Assembly: GCF_905220365.1 (NCBI RefSeq)
Contig: NC_061135.1
Coordinates: forward strand, 4,233,501-4,297,500
Direction: 5' to 3'
DNA: 64,000 nucleotides
DNA from: Vanessa cardui
Taxonomy: Eukaryota > Arthropoda > Insecta > Lepidoptera > Nymphalidae
The notes under the pieces are model-generated. The model worked only from the letters and a program-made list of their open reading frames with translations. It did not search any database and had not been told where the DNA came from. Each line of letters opens with the position of its first letter. Positions within the stretch are counted from its first letter, which is position 1. Below are positions 45,701-57,700 of the stretch, one piece after another. A program made the position numbers and the translations under genes.

Positions 45701-48700
45701 TGGAATTTTAACACAAATATGCATACACCTTCACCCTGCTGTTAAAAAAGATTTGATTGGTCAGGCGGCGGAGTAAAGCCGGTAAGCAATGATAACTCAC
45801 TGCATTCTTAACGCGAACAAACTATAGTTTAAGTACTGTTGTATACAATATCGAGCAGGGCGTACCCTGAGCGCGACGTCTGCGAACACGATGACGGGGC
45901 GCTTCATGACGTGCGCGAGCGCGAACACGTGCAGTTGCTCGAGGCCGGCGTAGTGCGGCTGCGCGGCGGGCTGCGGGCGCGGCCGCGGCTCGGCCGACGC
46001 GGCGCGCACGGCGTCCGCCCACTCGCGCGCCCACTCGCCCTCCGACGGCCGCAGCCCCGCCGAGCGCAGCGGCACGCTCTCCGACCAGCGCCAGCGCCGC
46101 TTTATGGCCTCTGCCAAACCACGCGACACATCACACTGTCATTACACGAATCGAATTCGGCGAAAGTCGTCCAACCGACTTTTATTACTCGGGCTTAGGC
46201 CACCTCTCCCTTTTGAGGAGAACTTTTGGGGCTTCTTCCACCACGCTTTTTCAATGCAAGTTTGGATTTAATGGAGTATGGAGATTTAATTTTTTATATT
46301 TTGCAGTTTTAAACATGATGTTTTCCTTCGCCACCAAGCACAAAATAAAGTACAAACACAAATTAAGTACATTAAATCTATTGCTTAAGTTTAAGTGTGC
46401 AAGCATAAAAACACATGCATGCACGTCTTCTAACCACTGGACTATCTGGGCTTTAATTATTAATAGTAGCAATAGAAATAATCCAACAATACAAGAATCT
46501 GAAACTTGATATTAGTAGATTGATGAAATACTCACAAACGTACCTAACTATACATGGTGTTATTTTATTACGCATTTCTTTTGTAAGAGAATAGAGAAAA
46601 ATAGTTGAACTGGATTTTAAAAATAATAATTACCGTTTAACAAACTCTGTGGTATGATGACTATTTATAATAGTAATTTAATCACATACATGGCAATGAA
46701 TCATAGACACAAAGAGTAAAAGATTGATAGAAAAAAAATGTAAACTTACTTGTTAGAGCATCACCTCCCTCGCCGGATAACAAGGCTTGCACTTTCGTTC
46801 GGAGAGCCAGAAGTCGATCATGGAACCCGTAGGCAGCTAGCGAGGCCGCGTGAGGTAAGCAGTTACCGTCGCCAGATGTCGCCAGCGGTAATAGCCGTGG
46901 AGCCCCCGGAACGCGGCCGTGGCACCACCAGTTCAATATACCAGCCGACTCTAACGTTACGAGCGTGGCTGTTTCGAGAAGATCCTTTTCGATAAATATC
47001 CTGAGAGCAAACGAAACAAAACATTACAAAAAAATCGAAAAGTTATTCGTAATTGCTTATTGCTATTTAAATTTTTACTTCGAAACTACATTAAAATGCA
47101 ATCTCTTAGAAGCTATATAAGCAACTAATCGAGTCAATATTAATAAAATTTTATTACTATACACTTTGTAGCAGCATTCCATTATGGTTTTTTAGAAAAA
47201 ATAAAAATAAATGGGCGAATCTTGGAGCATAAATTTAATGCTGTAGTTTGAGATAAAACCAACATTGTATGGTACGCGTAATTACTGCCGAGAATGTAAA
47301 AGTACATAATTTAGCTAAATGTCGAATTTGTTATGGGGATAAAAATACATGTCCTATACACAATATCGTGTCTTTCTAAAGGTCTATTTATTTTAAAGTA
47401 CCTGAAAGTATAGCATGAAAGCCTTTGCATATTCAACTAAAAAAGATTTTTTCTTTTGCAGTGAATTAGCAGACCAATTTTGAACTAGATTATTACGTGA
47501 AATTGTATATGTTTTGCACATAGTAGTTATAGCCTATAAATGACCCACAGCTGGGCTAAGGCCTCTTTCATTAAGGACAGGGTTTGGAACATATTCCACC
47601 ACGCTGTTCCAATGCGGGTTAGTGGAAATGCTTGGTTTGTTGCACATAGGTATGTGTCTAATGTATGTAAACTTTTATAAACGTTAAAATATTTAGAAAA
47701 AAAAACAAACTAATAAATTGCATAAATTCAACGCTTGCGTGCCGGTATTTTTTTGTAAATGACCACAAATACCAAGTTCAACAATCGAGTTACAAAAGGT
47801 TAAAAGAGTGAATGGTTTGTAAGGGATCAATGACTGAAAATGATTGTAATGTGTAGCGTGCTAGATAGGGTTGGGCCCAGACGAATGGTTTACTTAATCA
47901 ACTAAAAATTCGATGTAGTATCTGTATGCTTCAATATATCTGTTCAATTACGAAAAATGAAATAATCGGAAACACATTGTATTTTTCATACCAATTAAAT
48001 ATTGACAATAATAAAATAAAAATAAAAGTCGTACTCATGACGCAAATAAATTTGACCAGTTCGAGTATTCTTTCTTTAATTATAAAAATAGCAGTTGTTT
48101 CATTATTTTGTTTTTATTTAATCTAATAATAAATTATTTTCTACGAGAAGTATATATAATTAAGAAGTTGTTTATAACAGATACAATTTGTGTTATTTAA
48201 TATACCTATAATGATTTTTCGTATAGATTACTTATATAAATAGGCTGAAGACAAAACAATTCATTACTTTTTTTAGTTCTGTCTTTCAATATGAATAAAA
48301 CAAATGATATAGGCATAGAAAAAATATTCAGAATGTACAAATTCGTAAAGATTATCCTGTTTTTTTATACCAATAATAAACGGGCACATAAACCACCGGG
48401 ATTATTATGGTTAATGGTCACCGCGGTCTTTGGCGCAGTAAGGAATTCTTTGCATTGCCAATGTGCTACCAACCTTGGGTACGATGTTATACCCCTCGTG
48501 AGTGTAAACTCACGAGGGGTATAGAGTGAGTGTTTTTAGTTTTAGTGTAGAGAGAGTTTAAAGAGTGAGTGAGCCAGTGTAAACTGGCTCACTCACTCTT
48601 TAAATCGGAACACAACAATGTTATTTTGGGCGGTACCAACTAGGGCGGGCTTACACAAAAGCCTACCAAAAAAATTTTCAAAAATGGAGATCGAGAGTTG

Positions 48701-51700
48701 TACAAAATCGACACCCCTATTTGTCCCTGTATTGGCAAATTGCCGAGACACGTGTGGGAAACGCAATGTCACGGCGGCTGGTTCGAGAGGCCAAGAAAAA
48801 TCCTCGCTATAAATGACTTTTATACGACTATATCCGTAGGAAAATTAACTGAAAAATGCTGAATAAGCCGCATACGAATTTCGGTACTACGAAACTTATT
48901 TGTGTAGATATTTGACATTTGAACTTTGTTTATTTCCTAGTTTTAATTATATGCTATTGGGTATCATTAAAAATGTAAAGTAGCTGTAATATTTAGGCAG
49001 GTCGCCTTGACCTCGGCATTCTGACAACAAATTGACAGTTTATCGCAACGAATCGAAATGTAATCGTTGCCGTTGAGCCGAATACCCATTTAACAAAAGG
49101 AATGATCGAACCTATTCCAATGGAAGTAGGAAAAAAGATGAACAAACCTCAAATATATGTATTTCATGCAACTTTGTACACTCCTAAAAGTTTATGATAA
49201 ATATTAATTTTTTTTATAATATATTAATATATATTTTATATCATATTACTTGCAAAATTCCGATTACATTTTCGTCGACGTTAAAAAAGCCAATTTTTGG
49301 TAAAGCTATTGTGAATATCATAGATTAATCAAGCTCTTGACCATCATGTCTATCACGTCAATTTGCCGTCAAAAGTTCTTTATTTGGCTTTTTTTATTGT
49401 CATGTTTGGAACAGAGCTTTAGCAAATCGCCTGAAATACGTAAATAAACATTTGTTTATCTTTTTCCTACTTTTCAGCCATACATATGTGTACTTGTATG
49501 GTGTCAAAAAAGTAATTGTTAACTTAAGAGTTGCTATACTGACTGAATAATAAAACCAATCTCTTACCTAAAATCTGGCGGATAAACTGATATATCCGGC
49601 AGTAGGAGAATGTGGTCGGAGGTTAGTGTGTTCGGTTCCGGGTCTGTGTTGCTTCTTAACGCCCACACCAGTCCCTCGTTATCTGTCGCTCTTGATATAC
49701 CTCGGGAGAGTTTACGACCTGACGATAGATATAGACTTATTGTGTGAAATTATTTATTTGTAATTTTTGCCCGACTATTATAAAGATGACTTGCAAAGTA
49801 AAAATAAACCATATTTCAAAAGGGATATGATTGAATAATTTATGATTTATAGTGAGATTGTCTTAGTGTAGGACCATTTTATAGTTTTATGGATGGCGAA
49901 TATTAGCTGTCACGCTATCTTGAAAAATACATTTTAGCAAAAAATTTGCTATAAAATACAGATATTATATAGATACATTAGCCGTTCTGCTATACCGATG
50001 GGAGTATACGTTTCTAATTATATGAGTGAATGAAAATCACGGTCTGGTTTGATCGTGGTCACTAAGATAATACGGACGCATCCTAAGTTTGGTGCTTTAT
50101 GCTTAACTTGTAGTGGAACATTAAAACATGAATAATATTTTAATATTCATATTTATATTGAGATAATCCTACGTTGTATGAAAAATAATTGAATTCATTC
50201 ATGGCTTGCAACGCTAATTGCAGATAGGTAAAAAGTAATTTTACAGGTAACAACAAATAATCGGGATATTTTTCGAGTTTCTCATTATCGCCAATAGATG
50301 GCGTTATAGTATCATGTATCATTTATTTTTACATTGTTCGAGGTTTTCTTAGCAGGACGAGTGTTGTAGGATAGTTTTACATATGTTTTTTTTATGGAAT
50401 AGGTTGGCGGACGAGCAAAATTATCCTTACATCATCAATGTGCCAACCAACCTTGGGAACTAAGATGTTATGTCTCTTATGCCTGTAGTTACACTGGCTC
50501 ACTCACACTTCCAACCGGAACACAACAATATTGACTACTTGGCAGTAGAATAACTGATGAGTAGGTGGTACCTACCCAGACGGGCTTGCACAAGGACCTG
50601 CGACCTAGAAGTTTCGTAGTTAAGTCTACCATCAGCAAGCAAAATGAATCGTTCCTTGAATGTTGTATAAAATATATACGGAAATTAACTATTATTATTG
50701 AAATTATTTGATGTTACTTACATTCGGGTGCTGGTGTGAGTACTAAGTTGGAGGGCGCTGAATATGACATGTTGAGGTCGAGTGTTCCCACAGAACGTTC
50801 TGGGATTACATCGCCACCAGCTCTCGGCCGAAGGGACGTGTTATGGACCCGCTCTAGAAATAAAAAAAAAACTTTATTAATTATAGTATTGTTAAGATCT
50901 ATCACAAGTTTTTTTTTTGCCAAATATAGAGGGAAAATGCCTAAAATAATAAACGATGATTTGATGAGCATACTTTTTGAAATAGCAGTCACAAATTTAG
51001 TGTTAAAATCATAGTATCGCACAGTAATAAAAGTGTATTGACTAATGTGATGTTGGACTTAATAGTCTTGTAACTAAAAACGTCCGCCATCATATTCCTT
51101 ATAAGCCTAGTATGCGACCAAAAATCTCCCACTGGATTCTTTCCACCGTCTTCTCAGATCTATATATTTCTTTTCCCCCAACTGACGTTGAATTTTCGAT
51201 GATACTTTTTTATGTCACGCACCTTACAAATAGTTTATAAATGTTTCCACAATACTTTCTTTTGTATTTTCTAAATGGTATAGAATTACTAAATTACACC
51301 ACTAAAATACCCATTTTTCGGATATTATTGTGACACATGCCCGACACCAAAAATTCTCATCGTCGAACCAGATATATGTTTTAATAATTCACATTATAAT
51401 TGTTTCTTATTGGTTACGATGGCCTACTGACCGATTTCAACCATGGCCACTCTCGTGGGAGACTATCCAACTGCTCAGGATATGATGGAGCACAGATGTA
51501 TGAGCAGCACAAGTTTCATCTCAGTTCATCTCTCTATCGTTCTAATGGAATACCGTCGTAAGACAAAATGACAAACGTTCTTTTGTTAGTGTAAGTTAGC
51601 CTTTATATTTATCAAATAATTGATGTAATAGGTGGATGGACAAATAGGTCAACTGATGGTAAGTGGTCATCACCGACAATAGATATTAACACTCACACCA

Positions 51701-54700
51701 ATCACTACCAACCTTGAGAGCTAAGATGTTATGTCCCTTGTGACTTTAGCTTTACTATTGCTGTTTGGCGGTAGAATACCTGAGGATAGGTACCTTACGG
51801 GCCTTACCGAGGCACTACCATAAGAAAATGAATTGTAAAGTTCCTTAGATTAGATATACAAAAAGATTTTTATTTAAAAACCCGCTATGTAAAAGTTATC
51901 AGATAGTTGATGATGTTGTACCGTAACAACCGTAACAAGATCAATTTATTTTTTACACTATACTAGCGAAACTCAGGCGGCCTGTCCATACATATACAAT
52001 GTGTATGTATGGACAGGCCGCCTGGTATATGTGTATTACACATATACCAATAGTCAAGTCAATCGCTTGAACAGTAAACTAGTGTACGTGCTGCAATTCC
52101 ATCTAATAATGAATTACGACAGAGGTATTCGAGAAAAATAAATATGTACTCTCATGGTAATCGGTCTAAAGGCGTCGAGGTTTATTGATCACAGACATCA
52201 ACGTACACTTTTTTATACAAATTTATCCAAATATTTATTCTTAGATTTCGGTAACCTAGAAACAGGGTATTTTTTTTTTATTTATAAATATGAGACATCA
52301 CATACATCACTCTGATCCCAATGTAAATAGCTTAAGCACTTGTGTTATGGAAAATCAGAAGTAACGAAGGTACCACAAACATCCAGACCCAAGACAACAT
52401 AGAAAACTAATGATAATCTATATCGACTCGGCCGGGAATCGAACCCGGGACCTCGGAGTGGCATACCCTTGAAAACCGATGTACACGCCACTCGACCACG
52501 GAGGTCGTCAAATTATTTCATTTGCTCCTAATTTTGTATTAATGACAAAATTAGGAGCAAATAAAATTTAGGCTAGCAGACGGAATCTAATGCGATTTGC
52601 GGCTCGATCGTTCGTGATTCACTTTCGTCATGTCATACCTATAATGGGAGGTATTTTTATTTCTGCCTCCTTTACGCGTTGCGTTGTTCAAACATGACTT
52701 CAAAATATTATTATAAGACGGCTGCTCGTGCCAAAACAGTCGTCATCGTGCATCGACGCATCGTATACGATATGTAATTCTAGATGTTTTTAAATAAGTC
52801 AGTAAGTCAAATGTGTTAAAAATACATTACTGATGTATATGGAATGGTATGGCAACCATCATTTGGTAAAGATTGCGTGAATCTTAATGAACGAATGCGG
52901 TTTCAAATGTAAGCACGCTTAAATTTTTGCGTAATTCGTGTTTATAATTCATGTCCTATCAGCGTGGTGGAATTCCCTTTCCTAAACACAAGATGAGTGT
53001 TAGTTATTTTTTTTATTTTGATAGTCGTTGGCGATCGTCCAAATGGGCCTTCTGATGATAAGTGGTCACCATTGCCCATAGACAATGGCACTGTAAAAAA
53101 TATTAACCATTCCTTACATCACCAATGAGCCATAAACCTTGGGAACTAAGATATTATGTCCCTTGTGCCTGTAGTTACACTGGCTAAATCACTCTTCTAC
53201 CAGGTAAAAAAATTGAGTTCGCTTGTCGATTCGAGGTGCGTTCGAAAACAGCTTCGACGCCTGTCCCCGCCATCTCCTAATTGAACGAAAGCCGGGATGG
53301 TCACGCGATTGCTATCCAGTGGTTTTAGTTAGTAAGAATTCCATATAACTCGGTTCCAACATTTGACAGCGTAAAGTAAACAATGCGTGCGTTCAAAAAG
53401 TTGGATCTCAAACGCAGCTCCAGGTACGAGTTACCTATAGTCGATCTAGTTAATTTATCACTAGCCGTATGTATTTAATTCAAGCAATTTTCTCGAGTCA
53501 TATCAGACGAAGTTAATTCGTATAGGGCTTTGATGAAAGACAATGGAAGCAATGAAGCGAGAACCGGATGCGATTGACGTGAACAGACGTACGGTTCAGT
53601 GCGCATGCGTACCGTGTTACATAATTTTACTCAGAGCTAGCCCTTGCTCCCAGCTACGCTCTAATGACTTTCATTAATGAAGATAAACTAATTGAATCGA
53701 TTTCATACATAACCTATACTAATGTGAATTATCAATAAAATGTTTTTCTATCATATTTTCTTACTTCTTCTATTTCTCACTTTACAAAAATATATACAAC
53801 TTTATTCTTAATATAAACTGTCTCAAAATCGGTTTGAAGCTGATAAAAACCGATAATATACAGTAAATATCCAAAACACACCGGCTCTTGATTTTGTTAT
53901 TGGTTTACTCGACTATGTTAGTAAATGTGAATTTAAAATAGATTGTATTTGTTTTCGAATTCACTGATTTTGAAAATTGAACGTTGTTGAAATCATAGTG
54001 TGGTCAATGTTAAGGGAATATTCATGTATTCATTACCAAGAACAGTGTTGACTTTGGCGGATATACTCTACAGGCTGCTTTAAGCAGCTTGCTTAAAAAA
54101 ACTGATAAAACAGGATGCAACAGCTGCAACATTCCTCATAAGAAAAAATGTCTTCTTTTTATATAACAAAAATAACAACAGCCAATGAACCCAATTTTTC
54201 GGATCGCGATAGCAACAAATTAAGGAAGAATTTAATAAATTAAAAACAATGAAATATCACGAATTGCTCATGAAAGTAAATTGGTTGGTATGAATAATTT
54301 AAGCATATTCCACGAATAAGACTACTTTCGTGACATTTGTATCACGGGATAATCTAGTTTTGCGGGATTCGGTGTAGATTATTGTTCCGCTGATTTCGTA
54401 ATAGGTATACACTGGCATAGTTTAAAGGATATAGCAATTAGACTGCTCCGTTGCCTTAGTGGTTAGTTTTTCAACGTGCCAATAAAGTATCTACGATTTT
54501 TTGTGTTTATTTTCAATAGCCTAGAGTTTATTGCTTGATAGTGTTAATATTACGTGTCTCAAACAGTAGAAATATCTAGTTAGTCCCGTAAATGAACAAT
54601 TCCTGTAAGTTTCGGGACGCGATACCGTCGGATTATATGAGTAATTCAATATAGAGAGCATATCTATCGTCGTATATCTATAATGCCGTTATCTAGCTAA

Positions 54701-57700
54701 ACTCAATTATGAGCTATGAGCAAAAACGCTGTAAAAATGTAAACCTATGGAATTAATTGATGATAAGACCATAAAATTATTTCCAAAACGAATCATGATA
54801 TGAAAAAACCGCGTTTTTATGTCGATAGAGTTTTATTTTCTTATGAATATGCCATCAACTATGGAAATCGATCACATGTGAGACATGTGTGTATGAGGAC
54901 GCATGGAGTAGGACGTCCTTAGGCACGGTGGAGTGACGGTCGACTCAAAACGGCTGGCAGGAGCTGGATGTGAGTAGCCGAAGAATGATCACAGTGGCGT
55001 ACAATTAGAGAGGCCTATGTCCAGCAGTAGACAAATATGAGCTGCTAATGATGATGATGATGATGATGGCTGATTTATATTAGCACAATTTTTCAGCAAC
55101 TTTATATTTGTCGGTGATTTGTTATTCCGAGTTGAGATTTTCCGCGATGACAGAAATCGAATTGGACATAATCACCATTATATTTTATTTGATTTATAAT
55201 AAATAAATACGTTAATACAAACAATATATTATTATATAAACACATTCCATTTCTCAAAACAACTTTAACGATGTTATTAAAACAAACGATATAAATCAAT
55301 CTTCATTACTATCATCTTAAACTTATTCAGAACTATCGACCCGCCCCGGCTTCGCACGGGTGCAATACTGATACTAAATTTACTACACATTTTCTTTACT
55401 AAATATTCTACAGATTTTTTTATTTACGATATCACGTTAAAATAATCCCACCAAAAATATTAAATGTAAAAAAATGCCAAGGGTCTTTCCATTGTATCTC
55501 TTAAAACCAAGTCCTATTCAAATTATTATGTTATAAATCAACATTTAGTAATTGTATCAATAGTTTTCTTTATATTATAATTATAGTGACTTGGCAATGA
55601 GCACAAATTAAAAGCTGCTTGCTGCTTGGAATTATATGCCAATGTTACTGAGCATCCCCCGATACTCCAGTACCAGGCATTTGTGAGTAAACCTAAACCC
55701 CCCTCCCATTTACATGGGGGAAACGCGGAAGAACGATGTTCTAACGAGATGATGTTTCAGGAAATTTCATTAATCATAATATATTTTTTATTTTTTTTAT
55801 AATCTAAGTTTATTTTAGTTTTAGTTTTGCAGTCACTGACTGATTGATAGGCAGATTTAAGTAAAACATAACATGATGACTATAGCTAAATTTAGTATTT
55901 AACAATTTAATTTTTGTATTAAGAAATAATAAACATCCATAAAAGAAAAGAAAACAATCAATGTAAGACCAAAACGCCGTGGGCGGGAAATGATTGTCAT
56001 GAACTTATGAAATAAAACAGTGAGTGCGAATGAGTAGTCTTGATATTTTTAGAAATCACATGTTAATATTTAGGACGGTTGGACTCCGTGGGCGATTTGA
56101 GGGTATACGTTTTTATTTTGGTAACAGCCGCTCTATTCTCAGTGATGTTATAGCGACTGATATAACATGATTGTTTTAGTTAATCCTTGTTAGTAAAGAT
56201 TACGTTACAAATCTGATCAAGTTTCAAGCATCGCTACTTATCGATACATAGTATAAAACAAAGTCGCTTACCGCTGTTAGTCCCTATGCTTAGATCTTTC
56301 AAATTACGCAACAGATTTTGATACGTTTTTTTTAATAGATGGACTGATTCAAGTTTATTTGTGTAATACCTGTATAATATAGTAGAGAAAAACTGATTTA
56401 TAGGTTTCTAATGTGATGTCATAAATCGACACATTTTTGGATTTATATTTCACAAACGTCTATTTACTTTAATACCAACTAGCCATTTATAAAAACAATT
56501 TTTGAAACAATAACAACTTAATTTACGCTGAAGCTCCAGTCTAATCTCCAGATTATTGATTTAGAGTATCGTTAGTAATACTGTTTGCCTATTAGATTTC
56601 ATTTTATGACGTCATAATGTCACAAAGTATTGTGTAAAATTAACTGAAACATTTGATTAAGTGATTTATAATTGCATATATACGTTAAATTAGTAGTTTC
56701 TTTATCTAATCAATATGTTACATATTGTTAGACAGTTATGTGTGTTATTATATCAGCTAATCGTAAAACCAATGTTTTGATAATATTGAATATTTTTGAT
56801 CTACGTCAGAAATAAGGAAGTTTGTAAATTGGCAATTTTTCTTCTTTAATTATAATTAACCAATATTTAAATTCGACTGTATATGTTCATCCTGAAAATT
56901 TATTTGGTGATGGGCTTTGTACAAGTCCCATCTGGGTAGCTACAATCCATTAACATATTATATATACGTATGAAATATATCATATAGTGAAGCAGTAATA
57001 CTCTGTGTTTTTGTGTTCCGGTTTGAAAGGTGAAGGAGCTAGTGTAACTACAGGCACAACTGACATAACAAATTAGTCCCAAGGTTGGATGTACATTGGA
57101 GGTATAAATAATTCTTTAAACATCAATCTATGTGGCGTAGTGACCCCGTAAAATTAAGTGGCCCAAATGCATGTAACGCTACCAATTTCATACAAGCTAT
57201 TTAACTTAGCTATGTAATATATAATACTAGCGACTCGTCCCAGCTTCGCACGGGTGCAATACTGACACTAAATATACTACAGAACTTTTTTTATTAACGA
57301 CATTACATTAGATACTTCTAAAATTATCAGTATTTCTTTCCTATTTCTCCCTGTATTATGTACAAAAACCTCCCTCTCGAATCATTCTATCTATTAAAAT
57401 AAACGCATCAAAAGCCGTTGCGTAGTATTAAAGATTTAAGCATACATAGGGATAAAGAGACAGAGAAAGCGACTTTATTTTATACTATGTAGTGATTTAT
57501 AACTTACCTACATGTTATTTATGTAAGAATCCTTGACATGTTTGGTTAAGAATAATCATGTTTTTAAAATAAATTTAATGAACCGCGTTAATAGCTAATA
57601 AAGTGAAAATTAATCATGTAAGGATTAAGTTATTACGTTTCGTATTTAAAACACAAATAAGTATAATATGAACGCGTTCGGATTTGAACATTCCGAGTGA

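Noticed and set aside
48291..48524. 77-codon plus-strand ORF
   Set aside because: Runs into repeat family B and one of the hairpins; no family resemblance.
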